A stretch of DNA of 64,000 nt from a bacterium. GTDB lineage: Bacteria > Sysuimicrobiota > Sysuimicrobiia > Sysuimicrobiales > Humicultoraceae. Positions 51,816-62,423 of the stretch are shown here, piece by piece; the first letter of the stretch is position 1, and every line of letters begins with the position of its first letter. The DNA is taken from positions 62,001 through 126,000 of the forward strand of contig JAVHLI010000005.1 of NCBI GenBank assembly GCA_031082185.1, in the 5' to 3' direction. Under the pieces are notes generated by a model that was not told the origin of the DNA, did no database searches, and worked only from the letters and a program-made list of their open reading frames with translations. The position numbers and the translations under genes are program-made.

Positions 51816-53143
51816 GCGAGGCAAGGCTCACGGTGCGTAATCGCCTGCACGTGGGCGGGAAACCCCTCGTACCGGCCCAGGCGCGCCGCAACCGGCGCGA
51901 CCGCGCGCAGGCCGTCCGGCGTCAGGCCGGCGATCGCGGTGGCCTTCAGGAACGACAGCACCGTAACCCCTGAAGCCGCCAGAGCCGCGCCACCGGTCGG
52001 CAGGGCAGCCGGGGTTCCGATGGCGTAGTTCGCGGCAGCGAAGGGCGTGGATTGCCCAAGCAAGATCTCTCCGGCATGGCGCACTCGCCCGGCGACGGCC
52101 AGCGGATCGGCAACGGCGAGTTGCAGGTGCTCCGGAGCATAAGAGTTGATCCAGGCGAGCGCCTCGTCGAGGTCTGTGGCCAGGAACAACCCGCCCAGAT
52201 CGGTGAGCGCTGCCCGGGCAAAGGAGAGCCGGGGCTCGGGCAGCCGGTCCAGGTACTGGGGCAGCAGGCTTGCCACCACCCCGGCCAAGGCGGCATCTGT
52301 CGCCACCAACATGACCGCGGAATCCGCGCCGTGTTCCGCCTCGGTTAGCAGGTCCACTACCACGGTTGCGGGATCGGCAGTCGCATCCGCCAGCACGATC
52401 GCCTCGCTGGGTCCTAGTGTTGCCAGCGGCACAGCCCCAAATGCGCCAGCGGCCTGCTGTACTGCGGCTATCACCGGGCTCCCCGGCCCGCCCACCAGCT
52501 CGGTGCGGGGAATCGTCGCGGTCCCCACAGCCAACGCCGCTATCCCGGCGGCGCCGTTGCAGCGAAAGATCTGCCGGATACCCAGGAGATCGGCCACAAC
52601 CAGCACCGCCGGATCAGCGCTCCCATCCGGCCGAGGCGGCAGCACAACGGCGATTCGCTCGACGCCGGCCACAACCGCCGGGGTCCCCATGGAGATCAGC
52701 ATGGACGGGAAGCTGCCCTTGCCCGATGGAACGTACAGCCCGACGGAGCGGCACGGCCGGTACTGGACGCCGGTTGTGATCCCAACCTCAATCTGAGTGG
52801 TCGCCATCTCAGGCGGCAGGAGCCACTCGTTGAAGCGCCGGACGCGCCCGATCGCGGCCTCCAGCGCCTCGAGAAGAGCTCCTTCCACCGCGTCGCGGGC
52901 GGCTTCGATCTCCTCCCTGCGAACGGCAAACCCATCGCCCGCCAGTTCTACACCGTCCCAGCGGGCCGTGTACGCCGCAACGGCCTCGTCGCCGCCCGCC
53001 GCCACGTCCTCTAGAACGCGGCAGGCATAGGCCCGCATCTCTGCGCCGAAGATGGTAGCCGTGGAACGCCGCAGGCGCCGCAGGCGCTCCTCCGGCGGCA
53101 TGCTGCTCAGGTGTGTCACGGTCGGCCGGAACGGACTAGACAT
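51812..53143 (-). CDS. hisD: Histidinol dehydrogenase
   Basis: 443 aa. Last two steps, histidinol to histidine, with NAD and zinc. Typical GLYVPSGKGSFPSMLISMGTPAV, VGGPGSPVIAAVQQ, LGPSEAIVLADATADP, EHGADSAVMLVATD, INSYAPEHLQLAV and GQSTPFAAANYAIGTPAALPTGG. The last set holds the zinc His and catalytic residues. Overlaps hisG by 8 bp. Confidence 0.95.
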   Translation of the reverse strand: MSSPFRPTVTHLSSMPPEERLRRLRRSTATIFGAEMRAYACRVLEDVAAGGDEAVAAYTARWDGVELAGDGFAVRREEIEAARDAVEGALLEALEAAIGRVRRFNEWLLPPEMATTQIEVGITTGVQYRPCRSVGLYVPSGKGSFPSMLISMGTPAVVAGVERIAVVLPPRPDGSADPAVLVVADLLGIRQIFRCNGAAGIAALAVGTATIPRTELVGGPGSPVIAAVQQAAGAFGAVPLATLGPSEAIVLADATADPATVVVDLLTEAEHGADSAVMLVATDAALAGVVASLLPQYLDRLPEPRLSFARAALTDLGGLFLATDLDEALAWINSYAPEHLQLAVADPLAVAGRVRHAGEILLGQSTPFAAANYAIGTPAALPTGGAALAASGVTVLSFLKATAIAGLTPDGLRAVAPVAARLGRYEGFPAHVQAITHREPCLA

Positions 53144-53786
53144 GAACCGAAGGCACCCCGACCGTCAGATATGCCCGCAGATGCGCGACCAGATCCGCAA
53201 CCCGCGGCGACCGGCTGAGGCTGCCGCGGTTCACGACCAGGCGGGCGGTGGACCGCGCGATCTCCGCGACCTCTGCTAGGTGGTTGTCCCGCAGCGTCCG
53301 CCCGGTCACGACCAGGTCCACGATGCCGTCGGCCAGTCCTACCAGCGGCGCCAGCTCGGCCGTACCGGAAACGACCACGACCTCCACCGGCCGGCCCGCG
53401 GCCTCGAAATAGCGGGCGGTGAGACGCGGGTACTGAGTGGCGATGCGCAGTACGCGCCCTGGTTGCCACAGGCCCGCGGCGCGCGCCGCAGGCAGCGCCA
53501 CCACCGCCCGGCAGGCGCCGAATCCCAGGTCGAGCAGCTCGTAGACATCACGGGCCTGCTCCAGGATCATGTCTCGGCCGACGATGCCCGCGTCCGCCGC
53601 GCCCTGCTCGACATAGGTCAACACATCGGCCGGCTTAACTGACAGGATCCGCGCGCCGCCGGAGGTCTCCACAAGCAGCTGCCGGTCCGCCTCGAACCAG
53701 TCCGGAAGCAGGCCGATCGCACGGAGAATCCGCTCCGAGTCGCTCCGTAGCCGGCCGGTCGGCATGGCGAGTGCAATCGGCTTCAT
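53136..53786 (-). CDS. hisG: ATP phosphoribosyltransferase, short form
   Basis: 216 aa. LAMPTGRL at the start, VETSGGARILSVKPADVLTYVEQGAADAGIVGRDMI, then RIATQYPRLTARYFEA and VDLVVTGRTLRDN. It lacks the C-terminal ACT-like domain of long HisG, so it needs HisZ, encoded just upstream with a 4 bp overlap. First committed, histidine-inhibited step. Confidence 0.94.
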   Translation of the reverse strand: MKPIALAMPTGRLRSDSERILRAIGLLPDWFEADRQLLVETSGGARILSVKPADVLTYVEQGAADAGIVGRDMILEQARDVYELLDLGFGACRAVVALPAARAAGLWQPGRVLRIATQYPRLTARYFEAAGRPVEVVVVSGTAELAPLVGLADGIVDLVVTGRTLRDNHLAEVAEIARSTARLVVNRGSLSRSPRVADLVAHLRAYLTVGVPSVHV

Positions 53787-55024
53787 GGCCGCGCCGCCAT
53801 GACCGTGCGGACGACCTGGACAACCGTCTCACCCGTGGCCGCCTCCTCGCGGCCGCCGTGCCGCACGCGCAGGCCTTCACCGCCCGCAAGAACGATACAG
53901 AAGCCCTTCCCCGTAGCGGACACCTCTCCGGCTGGATCCACAACCGCCGACATGCCGGCCTCACGTAGCCTGGCCGCCGCTGCCACGGCCACCGAGTAGC
54001 AGCCTTCGTCGTAGGCGACGACGATGGGAGCAACGCTGTTGTCTGCCTCCTCCGCAACCTCAATGAGCCGCTCGACGCCCAGGGCGAATCCCGTTGCCGG
54101 GGAGGGATGTCCAAAACCGGCCAGCAGGCCATCGTACCGCCCGCCGCCGAGGAGCGGCAGGCCGGCGCGAGGACCATGGGCCTCAAACACCACGCCGCTG
54201 TAGTAGTCGAAGTCCCGGATCAGGCCCAGGTCCACCTCTATCTGGACCTCCGGCGCGTGAACCGCGACTGTATCGAGGGTCGCGCCGAGCGCTTCCAGCG
54301 ATGCGTGACCCTCTCCGTTCGTGACCAGTCCCGCCGCCTGATCCAAGGCGCCCGCGCCGCGCAGCGCAGGCAGCGAGCGCAGCACCTCGCGGGCCGGGTC
54401 TGGCAAGGCCGCTTCGTCCAGGTCCGCGAAGGCGCGGCGGTAGAGCAGGTCGCGCACTCCCTCAGCCGCCGCTTCCGGTAGGGCACTCATCACCCCGCGG
54501 AGAAATCCCGCGTGTCCCACGCTGATGACCACGCCAGCAACGCCCGCGGCCCGCAGCGCCTCTGCGGCGAGCGCGATCACCTCGGCGTCGGCACACGGAC
54601 CACCTGCGCCGATCAGTTCCACCCCCGCTTGAACGAACTCCCTCTCGCGGCCCGATTCGCGCTCCTGCCCGCGGAACACCGGGGCCACATAGGCGAGCCG
54701 CACCGGGCTCCTGCCTGCCGGGAGGAGTCGGGTGGCCGCGAACCGCGCCAGCGGTACTGTCATCTCCGGCCGCATCGCCAGCACCTCTCCCCCGCAGTCC
54801 ACCATCTTGAGCAGCCGGTCGCCTGCGCCTGGCCCCCCTCCCCTCAGAAACGTTTCGTAGAACTCAAGGGTGGGCGTGGCGACCTCGGCGTAACCCCAGC
54901 GCGCGAAGAGGGCGAGCAACTGCCCCTCCAGCCGGCGGCGGGCGGCGACCTCCGCAGCGGCCTGATCGCGCATGCCCGCAGGCAGGGTGCGCCATCGCGG
55001 CCGCTCCCGAGCGCGGATCCTCAC
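53783..55024 (-). CDS. hisZ: ATP phosphoribosyltransferase regulatory subunit
   Basis: 413 aa, HisS-like but without a tRNA-synthetase role. LPAGMRDQAAAEVAARRRLEGQLLALFARWGYAEVATPTLEFYE, MRPEMTVPLARFAAT, YYSGVVFEAHGP, LLGGGRYDGLLAGFG. Operon position with short hisG, and a divergent C-terminal domain, favour HisZ over HisRS. GTG start with AAAGGAG before it. First gene of the operon. Confidence 0.92.
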   Translation of the reverse strand: MRIRARERPRWRTLPAGMRDQAAAEVAARRRLEGQLLALFARWGYAEVATPTLEFYETFLRGGGPGAGDRLLKMVDCGGEVLAMRPEMTVPLARFAATRLLPAGRSPVRLAYVAPVFRGQERESGREREFVQAGVELIGAGGPCADAEVIALAAEALRAAGVAGVVISVGHAGFLRGVMSALPEAAAEGVRDLLYRRAFADLDEAALPDPAREVLRSLPALRGAGALDQAAGLVTNGEGHASLEALGATLDTVAVHAPEVQIEVDLGLIRDFDYYSGVVFEAHGPRAGLPLLGGGRYDGLLAGFGHPSPATGFALGVERLIEVAEEADNSVAPIVVAYDEGCYSVAVAAAARLREAGMSAVVDPAGEVSATGKGFCIVLAGGEGLRVRHGGREEAATGETVVQVVRTVMAARP

Positions 55025-55073
55025 TGTCTCTGCTCCTTTACCGTGATAAAGCGCTGAAGTACAAAACAGGGTT

Positions 55074-55103
55074 ACCCTAGCACGCTCTGCGCGGTGGTGT
55101 CAA
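55074..55103 (-). promoter_or_regulatory. Predicted his operon promoter
   Basis: Minus strand TTGACA (55103-55098), 18-base spacer, extended TGC-TAGGGT (-10 at 55079-55074). The -35 is the last of three identical TTGACA copies in a 15-base tandem repeat. A leader of about 43 bases without an obvious attenuator precedes the hisZ GTG. Confidence 0.6.
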
Positions 55104-55145
55104 GCGCGGTGGTGTCAAGCGCGGTGGTGTCAAGCGCGGTGGTGT
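55091..55145. repeat. 15-base tandem repeat carrying -35 hexamers
   Basis: Three exact copies of GCGGTGGTGTCAAGC (55091-55105, 55106-55120, 55121-55135) and a fourth partial copy to 55145 that runs into the yerC stop codon. On the minus strand each full unit contains TTGACA, at 55103, 55118 and 55133, spaced 15 bases. Only the one nearest hisZ is correctly spaced from a -10. Confidence 0.9.
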
Positions 55146-55465
55146 TAGCGCCCGGGCCGGCTGAGGCGCGCCAGAACGGTGCGGTAGCCGTCGGCCCCGT
55201 ACTCGAGGAAACGGCGTACGCGGCTGATTGTTGCGCTGCTGGCCCCCGTGCGCCGGACGATCTCGTCGTAGGTGTGCCCGGCCGCAAGGAGGCGAGCAAC
55301 TTCCAGGCGCGTAGCCAGCGCCTTGATCTCCGCCACGGTGCAGAGATCCTCGAGGAGGCGGTAGCCCTCCTCCACCGTGCGCAGGGTGAGCACGGCTCGG
55401 CAGAGCTGATCGGCCAGCGCATCGCGCAGCCGAGGATTCACGGTGGGTGCACGGCGGCGGCCCAT
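55145..55465 (-). CDS. TrpR-family YerC/YecD regulator
   Basis: 106 aa. Helical TrpR/YerC fold: LCRAVLTLRTVEEGYRLLEDLCTVAEIKALATRLEVARLLAAGHTYDEIVRRTGASSATISRVRRFLEYG, with the HTH at about 65-90. AAAGGAGG-like AAGGAGG precedes the ATG. YerC genes are often near his or purine genes and their ligand is uncertain. Its stop codon lies in the his promoter repeat, so it may regulate or read through into his. Confidence 0.9.
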   Translation of the reverse strand: MGRRRAPTVNPRLRDALADQLCRAVLTLRTVEEGYRLLEDLCTVAEIKALATRLEVARLLAAGHTYDEIVRRTGASSATISRVRRFLEYGADGYRTVLARLSRPGR

Positions 55466-55536
55466 GGCGCCTCCTTGCCGGGAGATGGAAGGTCACACCT
55501 TGGTTCGTCTGTGCGAGGCGGTTCCCTGCCGTGGGT

Positions 55537-55610
55537 TGGCTGGGGGAGGAGGATTCGAACCCCCGCTAACGGGTCCAGAGCCCGTCGTCCTACCGCTAGA
55601 CGATCCCCCA
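55537..55610 (-). tRNA. tRNA-Gln(CUG)
   Basis: 74 bases with encoded CCA. Acceptor TGGGGGA/TCCCCCA (U1-A72 and G73 are glutamine identity features), D arm with TAGCGGTAG, anticodon arm ACGGG-CTCTGGA-CCCGT giving CUG, T arm with GTTCGAATC. Lies 1.3 kb from glnS on the opposite strand. Confidence 0.95.
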
Positions 55611-55650
55611 GTACGCTGACGCCGCGAGCAGACCGCAGCGTTCCCCCACG

Positions 55651-55680
55651 ATTATAGTGAAGGTCCCGAAACAGGGTCAA
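55651..55680 (-). promoter_or_regulatory. Promoter of tRNA-Gln
   Basis: TTGACC (55680-55675), 18-base spacer, perfect TATAAT (55656-55651). Start expected near 55644, about 34 bases ahead of the mature tRNA 5' end. Same hexamers as the T-box/tRNA-Ala promoter. Confidence 0.8.
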
Positions 55681-55757
55681 GCACGGCATGCATTTCACAC
55701 CTCCCACTCCCGCCTTCAGCCGCGCCGAGGTTCGGCACGAAGGGAGATTGCGAATCA

Positions 55758-56828
55758 GTGGTGAAAATGCGACCTACTGTGAGAGCGAGGAAGGTCGCCC
55801 TGCTCGCCTGCGGTCTGATCATCTTAGGCCTGCCGTCTTCATGGCATGCGGGATCGGCTGTGGGACGGGCGGGAAACCAGCCGCCTGAAGTGCATAGGAC
55901 GGCCACCATCGTTGATCTGCACTGCGACACCCTGCTCGACCTGCACGCCCGCAGGCGCACCCTGGCGGAGCGCTCGGCACGAGGCCACGTCGACCTACCG
56001 CGCCTGCGCGAAGGCGGGGTCGGAGTGCAGGTATTCGCGGCCTACACCGCGCCAGACCAGGGACCGGCACCGGCCTGGGCGCTGATCCGGACATTCCACG
56101 ACGCTATGACGGCCAATGCCTCGCAGATCGGACTTGTCACGACGGTCGAAGAGATTGATGCGGCGCGGCGGGTAGGCAGGATCGCGGCGGTCCTCTCAAT
56201 CGAGAACGGTGGCGAGGTTCTGCGCGGCGATCCCCGGGTCCTCGACGCGCTCTACGTTCAGGGCGTCCGGATGCTGGGGCTTACCTGGAACGCCAGCAAC
56301 ATTCTGGGAGACGGAGCACTAGGCCGGGAGCACGGCGGGCTGACGGACGCGGGCCGGGCGGTCCTGCGACGCATGGAGGAGCTCGGCATTATCGTGGACG
56401 TGTCGCACCTCTCGGAGGCCGCATTCTGGGACACGATGCGAACGACCCGAGGTCCGCTCATTGCTTCCCATTCCAATGCGGCTGCGCTCCGTCCACATCC
56501 GCGCAACCTGACCGATGAGCAACTCCGAGCCATCGCCGGCCGGGGCGGCGTGGTCGGCGTCAACTTCTGGCCTGAAATCCTTGGCGAGGCCACTGCGGAG
56601 CGGGTCCTTGACCACATTGATCACATGGTCAAGGTGATGGGAGTCTATCATGTAGCTCTGGGTGCGGACTACGACGGAATACCCCAGACCCCTCGTGGGC
56701 TCGAAGACGTCTCCCGGCTCCCAAACCTGACCATTGGGCTGCTGCGGCTCGGCTACAACGCGGAGCAGATTCACAAGATCCTCGGTGGGAACGCGCTGCG
56801 GGTATTCCGTCAGGTCTGGAAGAACTGA
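55758..56828 (+). CDS. Membrane dipeptidase (M19)
   Basis: 356 aa. GTG at 55758, with an ATG at 55767 also possible. An N-terminal signal segment (ALLACGLIILGLPSSWHA) is followed by the zinc dipeptidase domain: DLHCDTLLDL (H-x-D), SIENGG (bridging Glu), VDVSHLSEAAFWD and IASHSNAAALRPHPRN (His ligands), GADYDG. Cleaves dipeptides, often D-amino-acid-containing, in the periplasm or outside. Confidence 0.9.
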   Translation: MVKMRPTVRARKVALLACGLIILGLPSSWHAGSAVGRAGNQPPEVHRTATIVDLHCDTLLDLHARRRTLAERSARGHVDLPRLREGGVGVQVFAAYTAPDQGPAPAWALIRTFHDAMTANASQIGLVTTVEEIDAARRVGRIAAVLSIENGGEVLRGDPRVLDALYVQGVRMLGLTWNASNILGDGALGREHGGLTDAGRAVLRRMEELGIIVDVSHLSEAAFWDTMRTTRGPLIASHSNAAALRPHPRNLTDEQLRAIAGRGGVVGVNFWPEILGEATAERVLDHIDHMVKVMGVYHVALGADYDGIPQTPRGLEDVSRLPNLTIGLLRLGYNAEQIHKILGGNALRVFRQVWKN

Positions 56829-56883
56829 GCCGCACCCTTTCTGCCACTTGTCTGAGGGTGTATCCTGGAGCGCAGGAGTCACC

Positions 56884-59199
<2,316 letters not shown>

Positions 59200-59205
59200 G
59201 GAGGG

Positions 59206-59658
59206 CTAGCCATCCAGCCCCAGTTGCTTCCGGCACGCCTCGATGAACCCCAGCCACACCTCGTCCAGGCCCCAGAACCGCCGGGCATGCGCGTCCGCTT
59301 GTTCCACGGTCCATGCCAAGCGCAACTGCCCATACAACGCCACGAAGCTCGATACCCGGTAGTTGGCCGCGCAATGAATGAACGTCTTCCTGGTAGGGCA
59401 GCGGTCCATCAAGACCAGGAACCTCTGAAAATCCTCGACCGTCGGGGCGTCGAACTTCACGGGGATGTGATGGTACTTCAGCCCAAGCGACTCGACCAGA
59501 CCGGCCTCGTCCGGCAGGCAGTACCTCGGGTCGAGCAGTCCGAGGTTCACCACTACCTCATAGCCGGCTTCCGCTACCTCGCGCAACTGGGCCTCGGTCG
59601 GCTGCCCGCCGGTACCCAGCCGCTCGTCAATCTGCGCGAAGTTCTTGATCTGCTCCAT
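59206..59658 (-). CDS. Dual-specificity phosphatase-like protein with C-x4-R loop
   Basis: 150 aa from the ATG at 59658 (GTG at 59667 possible). Cysteine phosphatase fold: IDERLGTGGQPTEAQLREVAEAGYEVVVNL, then FIHCAANYRVSSFVALYGQLR. Cys96 and Arg101 are separated by four residues rather than the canonical five; the same HCAANxRVS form is seen in a DUF442-like family. Substrate unknown. Overlaps the gltX 3' end by about 32 bp and is convergent with glnS (6 bp apart). Confidence 0.8.
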   Translation of the reverse strand: MEQIKNFAQIDERLGTGGQPTEAQLREVAEAGYEVVVNLGLLDPRYCLPDEAGLVESLGLKYHHIPVKFDAPTVEDFQRFLVLMDRCPTRKTFIHCAANYRVSSFVALYGQLRLAWTVEQADAHARRFWGLDEVWLGFIEACRKQLGLDG

Positions 59659-61126
59659 CGTCGTCACACCCCCCTGCCGCCCGACGCAGCCGCTCGACAG
59701 CCCGCTCCCTACCCAGAACCTCGATCAGCTCAAACAGGCCGGGGCCGGTCGTCTTGCCCGTGAGCGCAACACGCGCCGGGTGGACCAGCGCGCGGGCTTC
59801 CGCGCCGGCACGGGCGCAGACCTCGCGTAGCGCGATCTCGATGCTTCCCCTCTCGAAGGGATCCAGCGCGGTGAGCGCGTCCGCGTACTCGAAGAGCAGC
59901 GGCGCCGCTACCCGCGTGAGGTACTTGGCCGCGGCCTCGGAATCGTAGACGGGTTCGCGGAAGAAGAAGTCGCCGTAGGCCACGATATCGCGGCCGGCCT
60001 TCAACCGGTCCCCTACCACCCCGATCACCTGCGCCAGGTACCGCCGTTGCTCTGGCGTGGGCTCGCCTGCCAGCAGGCCCTCCTGGATGAGAACCCGGGC
60101 GCACAGCTCTGCGACGCGGTCACGGTCCTGCTCGATCAGCCCCCGCATGTACACGCCGTTCAGCCAGGTGAGCTTGTCCAGATCGAAGGTCGGCGACGCG
60201 CGGCCCACATCTTCAAGGCGGAATCTCCGTATCATCTCCTCCAAGGCGTACACCTCGCGCTCGGCCTCGGGATGCCATGCCATGAGCGCGAAGAAGTTGA
60301 GGATCGCCTCGGGCAGGAAGCCCTGCCCACGGTACTCGCGCACGGCGGTGTCGCCGTGCCGCTTGCTGAGCTTCTTTCGGTCTGCGCCCAGGATCGTAGG
60401 CAGATGGGCCACGGCAGGCGGCGTCCAGCCGAGCGCCCGGTACATCACGAACTGCTTGGGCGTGTTCGAGAGGTGTTCACTGCCGCGGATCACGTGGGTG
60501 ATCTGCATCAGGTGATCGTCCACCACGTTGGCGAAATTGTACAGCGGCGTGCCGTCCGAGCGGACGATGATATAGTCGTCCAGGTGCTCGGGGTCGAAGA
60601 CCACGCGGCCGCGCACCAGATCGTCCACAACAATGGGGTCGTGGGCCCCTGTCACGCGCAGTCGGAGCGAGGGGCGCACACCCGCGGCCTCCAGGACCGC
60701 GCGATCCGCGATGCTGCGATCGCGGCAGCGGCCCGAGTAGCGGTGCGACCGCCCGGCTGCGGCGGCCTGCTGCCGTTCGGCCTCCAGCTCGTCGGAGGAA
60801 CAGTAGCATGGGTAGACCGCGCCGCGGTCGAGCAGCTCCTGCGCGTAACACGCGTAGATGCCGTCGCGCTCGGTCTGCCGGTAGGGACCGAGGGGCCCAC
60901 CCATGTCAGGTCCCTCGTCCCAGGCGATCCCCAACCAGCCGAAGTCCTCGAAGATCGAGTTCTCGTACTCCTGGGTGGAGCGGGTGCGGTCGGTGTCCTC
61001 CACCCTCAGGATGAACTGCCCGCCGGAGCTGCGGGCGTGCAGCCAGTTGAAGAAGGCCATCCAGGCCCCGCCCATGTGAAGGTACCCGGTGGGGGATGGC
61101 GCGTAGCGCGTGCGGACTTGGGCCAT
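59627..61126 (-). CDS. gltX: Glutamyl-tRNA synthetase
   Basis: 499 aa from the ATG at 61126, 7 bp after the prs stop. APSPTGYLHMGGAW contains the HIGH variant, LSKRHG is the KMSKS loop, CYCSSDELEAE lies in the zinc region. Because glnS and tRNA-Gln are both present, this may be a discriminating GluRS, not one needing the GatCAB route. Confidence 0.95.
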   Translation of the reverse strand: MAQVRTRYAPSPTGYLHMGGAWMAFFNWLHARSSGGQFILRVEDTDRTRSTQEYENSIFEDFGWLGIAWDEGPDMGGPLGPYRQTERDGIYACYAQELLDRGAVYPCYCSSDELEAERQQAAAAGRSHRYSGRCRDRSIADRAVLEAAGVRPSLRLRVTGAHDPIVVDDLVRGRVVFDPEHLDDYIIVRSDGTPLYNFANVVDDHLMQITHVIRGSEHLSNTPKQFVMYRALGWTPPAVAHLPTILGADRKKLSKRHGDTAVREYRGQGFLPEAILNFFALMAWHPEAEREVYALEEMIRRFRLEDVGRASPTFDLDKLTWLNGVYMRGLIEQDRDRVAELCARVLIQEGLLAGEPTPEQRRYLAQVIGVVGDRLKAGRDIVAYGDFFFREPVYDSEAAAKYLTRVAAPLLFEYADALTALDPFERGSIEIALREVCARAGAEARALVHPARVALTGKTTGPGLFELIEVLGRERAVERLRRAAGGCDDDGADQELRAD

Positions 61127-61133
61127 GCCGGGA

Positions 61134-62087
61134 TCAGACAAACAGCAAACTGACGGACTGGTTCAGGTGGATGCGGCGGATCGCCTCCGCCAGCAGAGGC
61201 GCCGCCGAGAGCAGGGTGACCTTCGCGGGCGGCCCCCCCGCCGGGAACGGAATGGTGTTCGTCACGATCACCTCGCGGATCTCGGGCCGGGACAGGCGAT
61301 CGAACGCAGGGCCCGCAAAGACCGGGTGGGTCGCGCACACGTAGATCTCGGGCACGCAGCCCTGCGCGAGCAGCACGTCCATAGCACGGTCCACGGTCCC
61401 GGCGGTGTCAATGATGTCCTCTATGAGTATTGGCGTCCGCCCCTGGACTTCACCCACGACCTGTACCGGCTCCTTGGCATCGGTGCCCACGCGCCGTTGA
61501 AATATCACGGCCAGGGGGAGGTCCAGCCGGTCGGCCAGTTGCTTGCTGCGGCGCACCGCGCCGTCATCGGGCGCCACCACGACCCCGTTGGCCAGGCCCT
61601 TGCGCGCCAGATAGTCCGCAAACAGGGGGAGCGCCCGCAGATGGTCCACCGGGATGGTGAAGAAGCCCTCGATCTGACCTGCGTGCAGGTCAACCGTCAG
61701 GACCCGGCTTACGCCGGCCGTTGTGAGCAAATCCGCCACAAGCCGTCCGGTTATCGGCTCGCGCGGCGCGTCCTTCTTATCCTTCCGGCCGTAGCCGTAG
61801 TAGGGGATCACGGCGGTGATGCGCCCGGCGGAGGCGCGGCGGAGCGCGTCCACCATGATCAGGAGCTCCATCAGGTGCTCGTTGACGGGGTGGCAGGTGG
61901 ACTGAACCACGAAAGCGTCTTCGCCGCGCGCGTTCTCCTCGAAGCGACAGTAAACCTCTCCGTCGGCGAAGCGCGTCAACATCACCTTCCCCTGGGGGAT
62001 GGCCAGGTAGTCGGCGATCTCCCGGGCCAGGGTGGGCACCGAGCTGCCGCAGAAAAGCTTCAGCTTCCCGTAGTCGGTAGCATCCAT
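61134..62087 (-). CDS. prs: Ribose-phosphate pyrophosphokinase
   Basis: 317 aa. Makes PRPP for purine, pyrimidine, histidine and tRNA-related pathways. LKLFCGSSVPTLAREIADYL, FADGEVYCRFEENARGEDAFVVQSTCHPVNEHLMELLIM, YYGYGRKDKK, VLTVDLHAGQIEGFF and the PRPP loop LIEDIIDTAGT. 9 bp after spoVS. PRPP is used by both hpt and hisG in this window. Confidence 0.96.
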   Translation of the reverse strand: MDATDYGKLKLFCGSSVPTLAREIADYLAIPQGKVMLTRFADGEVYCRFEENARGEDAFVVQSTCHPVNEHLMELLIMVDALRRASAGRITAVIPYYGYGRKDKKDAPREPITGRLVADLLTTAGVSRVLTVDLHAGQIEGFFTIPVDHLRALPLFADYLARKGLANGVVVAPDDGAVRRSKQLADRLDLPLAVIFQRRVGTDAKEPVQVVGEVQGRTPILIEDIIDTAGTVDRAMDVLLAQGCVPEIYVCATHPVFAGPAFDRLSRPEIREVIVTNTIPFPAGGPPAKVTLLSAAPLLAEAIRRIHLNQSVSLLFV

Positions 62088-62096
62088 TGGCGAACT

Positions 62097-62360
62097 CTAC
62101 CGCGGCACGATGAGGAACTTGATTGCGGTCCGCTCCTCCCCGTCTATCTCGACCTTTGTGAAAGCCGGGATGGCCACGAGGTCTATCCCGTTGGGCGCGA
62201 CATATCCCCGGGAGATCGCGATCGCCTTGACCGCCTGGTTCACCGCACCCGCGCCGATGGCCTGAAGCTCGACCGACCCCTTCTCGCGCACCACTGCGGC
62301 CACTGCCCCTGCCACTGCCTTTGGCTTGGAGTCCGCGGAGACCTTGAGCACCTCCGGCAT
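62097..62360 (-). CDS. spoVS: Stage V sporulation protein S family
   Basis: 87 aa. EVLKVSADSKPKAVAGAVAAVVREKGSVELQAIGAGAVNQAVKAIAISRGYVAPNGIDLVAIPAFTKVEIDGEERTAIKFLIV, the whole SpoVS domain. An Alba-like fold found in sporulating and many non-sporulating bacteria; not evidence of sporulation by itself. Directly before prs. Confidence 0.95.
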   Translation of the reverse strand: MPEVLKVSADSKPKAVAGAVAAVVREKGSVELQAIGAGAVNQAVKAIAISRGYVAPNGIDLVAIPAFTKVEIDGEERTAIKFLIVPR

Positions 62361-62423
62361 GGTGGACGGCGCCTCCTCGAATGCAGCGACGGAAAGCCTA
62401 CGGCGTATTCGATATCCGGATGG

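Noticed and set aside
53783-55024. Histidyl-tRNA synthetase
   Set aside because: Class II-like, but at the head of a his operon with short HisG; HisZ is the better call.
55091-55145. CRISPR-like or REP-like repeat array
   Set aside because: Units are contiguous 15-mers with no spacers and no cas genes; better read as a promoter tandem repeat.
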